Positions 58,275 to 64,000 of a DNA stretch of 64,000 nt are shown here, piece by piece. A program made the translations under genes and the position numbers. The DNA lies in NCBI RefSeq assembly GCF_900115095.1, contig NZ_FOVH01000007.1, positions 186,001 to 250,000 on the forward strand. The letters run 5' to 3'. Positions within the stretch are counted from its first letter, which is position 1. Each line of letters opens with the position of its first letter. Below the pieces are notes generated by a model. The model searched no databases and was not told the origin of the DNA. It saw only the letters and a list, made by a program, of their open reading frames with translations. The stretch is from Actinomadura madurae (GTDB lineage Bacteria > Actinomycetota > Actinomycetes > Streptosporangiales > Streptosporangiaceae).

Positions 58275-59108
58275 ATGACGAAGATCAACGTGGGCCGGCT
58301 CGGGATCTGGCGGCCGTGGAGCCTGCTCGATGCCGACCTGGCCAAGGACGTCGAGGACCTCGGTTACGGGGCGATCTGGATCGGCGGCTCGCCGGACGGG
58401 GACCTGGAGATCGCCGACCGGCTGCTGGCGGCCACCGACCGGATCGTGATCGCGACGGGCATCGTGAACATGTGGAAGACGCCGGCCGCGGAGGTCGCGG
58501 CGTCCTACCACCGGCTGAACGACGCGCACGGCGGGCGGTTCCTGCTCGGCGCGGGCATCGGCCATCCCGAGGCGACGCAGGAGTACCGCAGCCCCTACGA
58601 GACGATCGTCCGGTACCTCGACGCGCTGGACGCCGCGGACGTCCCGGCGAGCGGGCGCGTCCTCGCCGCGCTCGGGCCGAAGGTGCTGCGGCTGTCGGCC
58701 GAGCGGGCGGCCGGCGCGCACCCGTACCTGACGACGCCGGAGCACAGCCGCGAGGCCCGGCGGCTGCTGGGCGACGGCCCGCTCCTCGCGCCCGATCAGA
58801 AGATCGTCCTCGACACCGACCCGGGCCGGGCCCGCGCGCTGGCCAGGGAGATGCTCGTCCGGTACCTCGGCCTGCGGAACTACGTCGCCAGCTTCAAGCG
58901 GCTCGGCTTCACCGACGCCGACGTCGCGGACGGCGGCAGCGACGCCCTCGTGGACGCGCTGATCGCGCACGGCGACGCGGCGGCGGTCTCGGCCCGGGTG
59001 GCCGGGCACCTGGACGCGGGCGCCGACCATGTCGCCGTGCAGGCGCTGACGGAGCCCGGCGGCGATCCCCGCCCCGCCCTGCGGGCGGTCGCCGAGACGC
59101 TGGGCTGA
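58275..59108 (+). CDS. LLM-class F420-dependent oxidoreductase
   Basis: 277 residues with GGGGGG just before the ATG. Luciferase-like TIM barrel: GRLGIWRPWSLLDADLAKDVEDLGYGAIWIG, ATDRIVIATGIVNMW, GRFLLGAGIGHPEAT and AGAHPYLTTPEHSREAR. This subgroup (TIGR03620-like, about 280 residues) is found almost only in F420-making actinobacteria. It should reduce or oxidise an unknown substrate with F420. The downstream hairpin at 59127-59156 ends the transcript. Confidence 0.88.
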   Translation: MTKINVGRLGIWRPWSLLDADLAKDVEDLGYGAIWIGGSPDGDLEIADRLLAATDRIVIATGIVNMWKTPAAEVAASYHRLNDAHGGRFLLGAGIGHPEATQEYRSPYETIVRYLDALDAADVPASGRVLAALGPKVLRLSAERAAGAHPYLTTPEHSREARRLLGDGPLLAPDQKIVLDTDPGRARALAREMLVRYLGLRNYVASFKRLGFTDADVADGGSDALVDALIAHGDAAAVSARVAGHLDAGADHVAVQALTEPGGDPRPALRAVAETLG

Positions 59109-59126
59109 CCCGCCCGGACACGGCGA

Positions 59127-59156
59127 GGGACGCGCCCGCGGCCGCGGGCGCGTCCC
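59127..59156. terminator. Perfect 30-bp palindrome between convergent genes
   Basis: The whole stretch is self-complementary (14-bp arms around GC). It sits between the LLM gene stop and the M28 peptidase stop and can terminate both. Confidence 0.75.
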
Positions 59157-59170
59157 CTGGATGACCGGTC

Positions 59171-60691
59171 TTACCTGGTCGTGTAGTGGCCGATCACGTC
59201 GGGCACCACGCGCCGGCTGGGCTGGACGCCGGCCCGCGCCTGCTTGCGCTCGTTGCCGTTGACCGTCAGGGTGCTGTGCGCGAACAGCTCGGTCACCGCG
59301 GCGGCGCCGTCGATCATCTGGTCGAAGCCCTTGAGGTTCACGTTGTCGTAGCGGTCGCAGACCGAGTGGTAGCACGGGTCGTAGGCCACTCCGGCCTCGC
59401 CTCCGTACACCTCCGCCTGCTCGGGCGTCTTGATGCCCTCGGCCCCGGTGAACAGGCCGCCCGCGGGGATGCCGACGGTGATGAAGGCGTTGTAGTCCGA
59501 CCGCCCGTTGAACGGCGTCGGGGTGGTGGCCAGCTTCCGCTTCGCGAAGTGGTCGTTGAAGGCCTTCTCGATCGCCCCGGACCCGGCCGGCGCCTCGACG
59601 TTGTTCTGGCCCGCGCTGTTGTCCCCGTCGTAGACGAACCGGACGAAGTTCGGCGAGGCGAGCATGTCGAAGTTCAGGTTCAGCGCGATCTTGTCACGCT
59701 CGGCCTGGGAGAGGCCGTCGACGTAGTGCTGCGAGCCGAGCAGGCCCTCCTCCTCGGCGCCCCAGAACGCGAACCGGACCCGGTTGCGCAGCTTGCCGCC
59801 GAGCTTGTTGATCTGCTTCGCGGTCTCCAGCAGCGTCGCGACGCCCGAGCCGTCGTCGTTGATGCCCGGCCCGTCGGTGACGCTGTCGTTGTGCGCGCCG
59901 AGGACCACGACGTTGTCGGCCTTGCCGCGGCGCGTGTCGGCGACGACGTTGGAGGCCTCCCGCTTCTCGGTGAAGGTGTCGGTCTTGACCCGCAGCGTCA
60001 CCCCGCCGTTCTGCGCCTGCTCGACGAGGGCCCTGCCGACCGCGTTCGTCGGGCCGACCACGGGGATGTCGTAGGGCTTGGTCAGCGTGCCGGCGACCGG
60101 GCCCGGCTCCTCGGGGAGCTGGTAGATGACGACGGCGGACGCGCCGGCGGCGATGGCGTTGTCGGCCTTGACGGAGAAGAAGCACCCGCCGCGCTGGATC
60201 AGCGCGATCTGACCCGCCGGGAAGCCGGCGAAGTCGTCGGCCTCGCATCCGCTGCCGGTTCCGGTGGCACCCGGGTCGACCGGGCTGGCGGCGGCGGTGA
60301 CGTCGCCGGCCCCGGAGTACTGCAGGGTCGCGAAGTCGGTGTCGGGAGCGAACGTCTTCTGCTCGGGCTCGGTCTCGGCGAAGACCGGCTCGGACAGCTC
60401 CTGCCAGAAGTCGAACTCGAAGTCCTGGACCGTGGGGCTGTACCCGGCCCGCTTGAGCTGGTCCGCGATGTACTTGACGGTGATCTTGTTGCCGGGGAGC
60501 CCGGCGGCCCGGTTGCCGCCGTTGGCGTCCGCGATCTTCTGCAGGTTGAGCTGGTGATGGCGGACGTTCTTCAGCGTGACCAGCCTGGCCAGCTTGGACG
60601 GGGCCGGCGCGGCGGCCTGGGCGGGCACCGCGGCCAGGGTGGTGGCGGCGAGCGACAGCCCGGCGAGGGAGGCTAGCGCGGCTCTGCGCAT
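59171..60691 (-). CDS. Secreted M28 aminopeptidase with PA domain
   Basis: 506 residues from ATG at 60691. Signal peptide ends AVPAQA. A protease-associated insert (about 140-270; FAGFPAGQIALIQRGGCFFSVKADNA) precedes the zinc peptidase: VVVLGAHNDSV, DDGSGVATLLETA, AFWGAEEEGLLGSQHYV (catalytic Glu pair), NLNFDML and CYHSVCDRYDNV. The five zinc ligands are all present. It removes N-terminal hydrophobic residues from peptides outside the cell, like the S. griseus aminopeptidase. It likely works with the secreted serine protease at 25686. An A/T-rich perfect palindrome lies 89 bp upstream. Confidence 0.93.
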   Translation of the reverse strand: MRRAALASLAGLSLAATTLAAVPAQAAAPAPSKLARLVTLKNVRHHQLNLQKIADANGGNRAAGLPGNKITVKYIADQLKRAGYSPTVQDFEFDFWQELSEPVFAETEPEQKTFAPDTDFATLQYSGAGDVTAAASPVDPGATGTGSGCEADDFAGFPAGQIALIQRGGCFFSVKADNAIAAGASAVVIYQLPEEPGPVAGTLTKPYDIPVVGPTNAVGRALVEQAQNGGVTLRVKTDTFTEKREASNVVADTRRGKADNVVVLGAHNDSVTDGPGINDDGSGVATLLETAKQINKLGGKLRNRVRFAFWGAEEEGLLGSQHYVDGLSQAERDKIALNLNFDMLASPNFVRFVYDGDNSAGQNNVEAPAGSGAIEKAFNDHFAKRKLATTPTPFNGRSDYNAFITVGIPAGGLFTGAEGIKTPEQAEVYGGEAGVAYDPCYHSVCDRYDNVNLKGFDQMIDGAAAVTELFAHSTLTVNGNERKQARAGVQPSRRVVPDVIGHYTTR

Positions 60692-61173
60692 GTCTCGGTC
60701 TCCGGTGGTAGGGGGACAAAGTAACCCGAAGCCTGACATGCGTCATTTCCTGCAACAAGACACGACTCTGCATCGAAACGGCCAATATTGGCCTCTTTTT
60801 CAACTCAGCTCACATGATCAAAATCGTCACCGGCCTTTCCCGGCGGCCTTACGCGCTTCCCGCCGATGCTTGATCATCCACCTTCGGGCGAACTCCGCCG
60901 GGCACGGTCATCTTCCCCTCGACCGAGTTCCTGACCTGCGGCGACGAGGAGACCGGCGGCCATGTGCCGCGCACCGCGACCCGGCGCGGCGGCGGAACCG
61001 CCCGGAACGCCGCCGATCACGGCCCGGCGCCGCCACCTCACGCGCCGCATGCGCGAGCGCCCGCGAAGGCGCAGGTGAGGCCCCTGGTCGACGGCAAATC
61101 AGACTAAGTATGCTCCGGTCCCGCCGAACGTGGCCGGCACGACCACGGCCGAGGAGATCAGGAGTGTGGGCAA
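60692..61173. other. Long divergent intergenic region
   Basis: About 480 bp. The left part (60720-60850) is A/T-rich for this genome and should hold the M28 peptidase promoter. The right part leads to the second conservon, where TATGCT at 61109-61114 is a possible -10 box. No convincing gene: the frames here have poor codon bias and no start with a ribosome binding site. Confidence 0.5.
60780..60793. promoter_or_regulatory. Perfect palindrome GGCCAATATTGGCC
   Basis: A 14-bp perfect palindrome followed by TCTTTTT, 89 bp upstream of the M28 peptidase start. No plus-strand gene ends before it, so an operator is more likely than a terminator. No cognate regulator is recognised. Confidence 0.4.
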
Positions 61174-63507
61174 GTGACGAAGCCCGAGCAGGGGCAGGGC
61201 TCCCGTGAACGGCCGCGCGCGCGGCCGGTCGGGCGGCGGATCGCGATGCTCCTCGCCGTCCCGCTCGTCGCGCTGGTGGCGCTGTGGGCGTTCGCGGCGG
61301 GCACGACGCTGACCGCCGCGCTGCAGCGGTCGGACTTCACCCGGCTGTACAAGGACGTCGGGCTTCCGGCCGGGGCGGTCATGGAGATGATGCAGCGCGA
61401 GCGCGCCGCCGCCGTCGCCGTGCTGACGAACCGGAACGCCGGGACCGTGCGGACCTATCAGGGCATCGCCCAGCAGACGGACGGGGCCGTGGCCGCCTTC
61501 CGCACGTCGGCCCTGTCGTCCCGGTCCAGGAGCGCCGCGAGCGAGGAGATGTGGAACCGGCTGGAGGCGCTCGACCGCAGGTACGACGAGCTGCGCCCGC
61601 TCCGGACGCAGATCGGCGAGGGAGCGGCCGGCACGGTGCAGGCCATCGACGCCTACAGCGGCCTCACCGATAACTCGTTCCGGGTCCTGATGGCCTTCGT
61701 CGGCGTCGACGACGTCGAGATCTACCGGCAGAGCGCCGCCAACCTGCACTTCTCCTGGGCCCGCGACTTCATGCTCCGCGAGGACGCGCTGCTGTCGGTG
61801 GCCGGCAAGAAGCGGCTGAACGCCACCGAGCGGATGGCGTTCGCGCGCTGGGCGGGCAATCGCGACGAGTTCCTCCAGCTGGCCCGCAGCGAGGCCGGCG
61901 GCAAGATCTCCACGATCGTCGAGGGCCTGGCCGACTCCAGCGCGTTCGGCAGCTTCAGCCTGCTGGAGGCGCAGATCATCGAGCAGGGCCTGATCCCCGG
62001 CGCCCGGCAGTGGCAGGCGGCCGTCCAGGAGCTCGCGCCGCGGTGGCAGCGGGCCGCCGTCCGGGCCGGCGACGTGCAGAACGACGAGCTCGTCGAGCCC
62101 GCCCGCCGGCTGATCATGCTGCGGTTCTTCCTGACCTGCGTCGTCGGCCTGCTGGTGGTGGCCGGATCGCTGGCGGTGTCGCTGCTGTTCGCGCGGCGGC
62201 TCGCGCAGGAGCTGCGCGACCTGCAGGCGTCCGCCCAGCGGCTCGCGCACGAGCGGCTGCCCGCCGTGGTGGCGCGGCTCCGGCGGGGCGAGAAGGTAGA
62301 CGTCGATGCCGAGGCACCGCCCCCGGAACCCGGCCGGACCACGGAGATCACCCTCGTCGCCGCCGCGTTCGACGCCGTCCAGCGGACGGCCGTCAGCACC
62401 GCGGTGGGCGAGGCGGAGCTGCGCGCCGGCATCAACCGGGTCTTCATCAACCTGTCCTGGCGCAGCCAGTCGCTGCTGCACCGGCAGCTGCGGCTCCTGG
62501 ACCAGATGGAGCGGCGCGCGTCCAGCCCCGAGGAGCTGGACGACCTGTTCCGCCTCGACCACCTCACCACCCGCATGCGCCGGCACGCCGAGGGCTTGGT
62601 GATCCTCTCCGGATCGCCGACCGTCCGCGCGTGGGACCATCCGGTCGCCGCCGAGGACGTGGTGCGCGCCGCGATCGCCGAGGTCGAGGACTACACCCGG
62701 GTCGAGGTGACCGGCGCGTCGTCGACCGCGGTCACCGGCGACGTGGTCGCCGACGTCATCCACCTGCTCGCCGAGCTGATCGAGAACGCCGCGGCGTTCT
62801 CGCCGCCGGCCACCGAGGTCACCGTCAAGGTCGAGACGGTCGCCAACGGGCTGGCCGTCGAGGTGGTGGACCGGGGCGTCGGCCTGGAGCCCGACGAGCT
62901 GGAGGAGCTGAACCGGCGGCTCGCCAGCGCCGTCGAGTTCGACCTCGCCGACACCGAGCGGCTCGGGCTGTTCGTCGTCGCGCGGCTCGCCGCCCGGCAC
63001 CGCATCCAGGTGTCGCTGCAGCCGTCGGCGTACGGGGGGACGACCGCGATCGTCCTCATCCCGCACGCCCTGGTCGTCCTGGACGACGAGTGGCACATGG
63101 CGCGGGGCCTCGGACCCGCGCGGCCGCAGCCGGTCGGGCCGGCCGCCTCCGCGGCGGCGCCCCCGGCCCGGCTCGACCGGCCGGTCCGCCCCGCGCTGCA
63201 CGGCAGGGTCGTCCAGGGGCCGCCGCCGCCCGGCGGCGAACCGGAGGCCGTCGCGGAGGACAGCGAGATCACCGGCCGGCTCCCGCGCCGCGTCCGGCAG
63301 CGCCACATGGCGCCCCAGCTGCGCGCGCGGGCGACGGCACGGCACCCCGAGCCCGCCGCGGACGACGACCTCGACGACTTCGACGAGCCGAGCCCGGAGC
63401 TCAGCCGCGACCTGATGGCCTCGCTACAGTCGGGATGGCTGCGCGGCAGGGTCACCGACGACGAACCGGGCGATCTTGATCCACGCGATGAACGGGGGGA
63501 CGTATGA
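61174..63507 (+). CDS. CvnA of second conservon: NIT-domain sensor kinase-like protein
   Basis: 777 residues from GTG at 61174 (GGAG nine bases upstream). First membrane helix at about 24-45, then a large extracellular region (about 50-310) with the nitrate/nitrite-sensing (NIT) pattern MEMMQRERAAAVAVLTNRNA. A second helix follows (about 318-340), a HAMP-like linker and a coiled coil. The HATPase_c has N-box ELIENAAAFSPPA, G1 VVDRGVGLEPDEL and G2 ERLGLFVVARLAARH. A Pro/Arg-rich tail of about 140 residues ends the protein. An H-box His is not evident; RQLRLLDQMERRA and LDHLTTRMRRHAEG lie in that region. It should pass an extracellular signal to the roadblock/GTPase partners, cvnB starting with an ATGA overlap. 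Confidence 0.92.
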   Translation: MTKPEQGQGSRERPRARPVGRRIAMLLAVPLVALVALWAFAAGTTLTAALQRSDFTRLYKDVGLPAGAVMEMMQRERAAAVAVLTNRNAGTVRTYQGIAQQTDGAVAAFRTSALSSRSRSAASEEMWNRLEALDRRYDELRPLRTQIGEGAAGTVQAIDAYSGLTDNSFRVLMAFVGVDDVEIYRQSAANLHFSWARDFMLREDALLSVAGKKRLNATERMAFARWAGNRDEFLQLARSEAGGKISTIVEGLADSSAFGSFSLLEAQIIEQGLIPGARQWQAAVQELAPRWQRAAVRAGDVQNDELVEPARRLIMLRFFLTCVVGLLVVAGSLAVSLLFARRLAQELRDLQASAQRLAHERLPAVVARLRRGEKVDVDAEAPPPEPGRTTEITLVAAAFDAVQRTAVSTAVGEAELRAGINRVFINLSWRSQSLLHRQLRLLDQMERRASSPEELDDLFRLDHLTTRMRRHAEGLVILSGSPTVRAWDHPVAAEDVVRAAIAEVEDYTRVEVTGASSTAVTGDVVADVIHLLAELIENAAAFSPPATEVTVKVETVANGLAVEVVDRGVGLEPDELEELNRRLASAVEFDLADTERLGLFVVARLAARHRIQVSLQPSAYGGTTAIVLIPHALVVLDDEWHMARGLGPARPQPVGPAASAAAPPARLDRPVRPALHGRVVQGPPPPGGEPEAVAEDSEITGRLPRRVRQRHMAPQLRARATARHPEPAADDDLDDFDEPSPELSRDLMASLQSGWLRGRVTDDEPGDLDPRDERGDV

Positions 63508-63947
63508 CAGGGCAGGGCCAGGCCTCAGGCGAGCTCGACTGGCTGCTCGACGATCTGGTGCAGCGGGTCGGGGAGGTCCGCCAAGCCGTCCTGCTCTCCC
63601 GGGACGGGCTGGTCATGGGCGCCTCCGGGGACGTCACCCGCAAGGACGCCGAGTTCCTCGCGGCGCTGTCGTCGGGGTTCCACAGCCTCGCCAACGGCGC
63701 CCGCGAGCACTTCCAGGCCGAGCAGGTGCGGCAGACCGTCGTGGAGCTGGACGGCCTGCTGTTCTTCGTCATGCCCGCGGGCAACGGCAGCTGCCTCGCC
63801 GTCCTCAGCGACGCGGGCGGCAACGCCGGGCTGGTCGCCTACGAGACGACCATGCTGATCAAGAGGGTGCGGCGCACGCTGTCCGCCCGGCCGCGCACCG
63901 CGGCCGGGCCGCAGGACCCGCCGGTGCGCTCGGGCGCCTCCGGCTAG
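63504..63947 (+). CDS. CvnB of second conservon: roadblock/LC7 protein
   Basis: 147 residues; ATG overlaps the kinase stop (ATGA, 63504-63507). Roadblock fold: ELDWLLDDLVQRVGEVRQAV, LSRDGLVMGASGDVTRKDAE and LDGLLFFVMPAGNGSCLAVL. It is a paralogue of the CvnB at 9821. Confidence 0.93.
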   Translation: MTGQGQASGELDWLLDDLVQRVGEVRQAVLLSRDGLVMGASGDVTRKDAEFLAALSSGFHSLANGAREHFQAEQVRQTVVELDGLLFFVMPAGNGSCLAVLSDAGGNAGLVAYETTMLIKRVRRTLSARPRTAAGPQDPPVRSGASG

Positions 63948-63955
63948 AGGCCCCC

Positions 63956-64000
63956 GTGGAGAGCCCGAGAGAACGCTGGGTCGGGCGCGACGCCGGCCCG
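63956..64000 (+). CDS. CvnC of second conservon (DUF742), start only
   Basis: GTG at 63956, five bases after AGAGG, opens a frame of 15 codons to the window edge (ESPRERWVGRDAGP). The position right after cvnB and the short charged start ending in DAGP fit a DUF742 protein, which usually continues VVRPYA. The rest lies outside. Confidence 0.55.
   Translation, partial: MESPRERWVGRDAGP

Noticed and set aside
58209..59375. 388-codon minus-strand frame over the LLM gene
   Set aside because: The plus-strand LLM protein has clear family motifs and a ribosome binding site; the minus frame has none.
60869..61107. Frame ending in TAA at 61107 before the second conservon
   Set aside because: No start with a ribosome binding site and no known motif; codon use is not gene-like.
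1..64000. tRNA, rRNA, CRISPR or insertion-sequence signals
   Set aside because: No cloverleaf-like stretches, regular direct-repeat arrays or transposase motifs were seen on reading both strands; a tRNAscan or IS search was not possible.

Overview
The window comes from a high-GC filamentous actinobacterium. Two conservon (cvn) operons, a SARP regulator, a second clpP pair beside a ClgR/PopR-type regulator, a streptogrisin-type protease, an F420-type luciferase-like oxidoreductase and GC-rich codon use all point to Streptosporangiales or Streptomycetales. An Actinomadura-like genome fits best, but the sequence alone does not fix the genus. I see no rRNA, tRNA, CRISPR, integrase or transposase.

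Regions. (1) 0-7.3 kb: the end of a sugar-binding protein, a SARP regulator, a glyoxalase-like protein, a degenerate ApbE-like protein, and two tandem ATPase/TPR regulators, only one of which keeps its LuxR DNA-binding domain. (2) 7.6-13.4 kb: a conservon (CvnA-E) with an upstream CYP154-like P450; its own CvnE P450 lacks the ExxR motif. (3) 13.8-19.1 kb: a chitin/cellulose-type LPMO with a C-terminal membrane anchor; an SDR and a DapB-like oxidoreductase divergent from an unknown protein across a perfect KstR-type palindrome; and an FAD oxidoreductase. (4) 19.2-21.4 kb: a ClgR/PopR-like regulator, two clpP genes (one with Ser replaced by Ala), a CGC-N5-GCG palindrome and a DUF4279 gene. (5) 21.4-23.2 kb: GH11 xylanase plus CE4 acetylxylan esterase under CGAAA/TTTCG operators. 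(6) 23.2-27.1 kb: a TerD-FtsK-like fusion, TerD, and a serine protease. (7) 27.2-33.9 kb: three secreted enzymes sharing discoidin modules (beta-helix protein, GH64, GH3), forming a beta-1,3-glucan set. (8) 34.1-44.0 kb: GH4 alpha-galactosidase, a secreted TIM-barrel-like protein, an amidohydrolase, and an ABC importer with SIS isomerase, PfkB kinase and class II aldolase. (9) 44-64 kb: a membrane phosphatase-superfamily protein plus GT39-like protein, a SigE-family sigma factor with a membrane partner, a large PcfJ-like protein, two flavoproteins, ppa, polA, an LLM oxidoreductase, an M28 aminopeptidase, and the start of a second conservon of NIT type.

The main theme is polysaccharide attack outside the cell (LPMO, xylanase, esterase, glucanases) followed by ABC import and a tagatose-type catabolic branch. 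It is interleaved with signalling modules (conservons, LuxR/SARP regulators, sigma factor). Many adjacent genes overlap by ATGA or GTGA, so operon structure can be read with fair certainty. Family calls rest on motifs read by eye; no database search was made.
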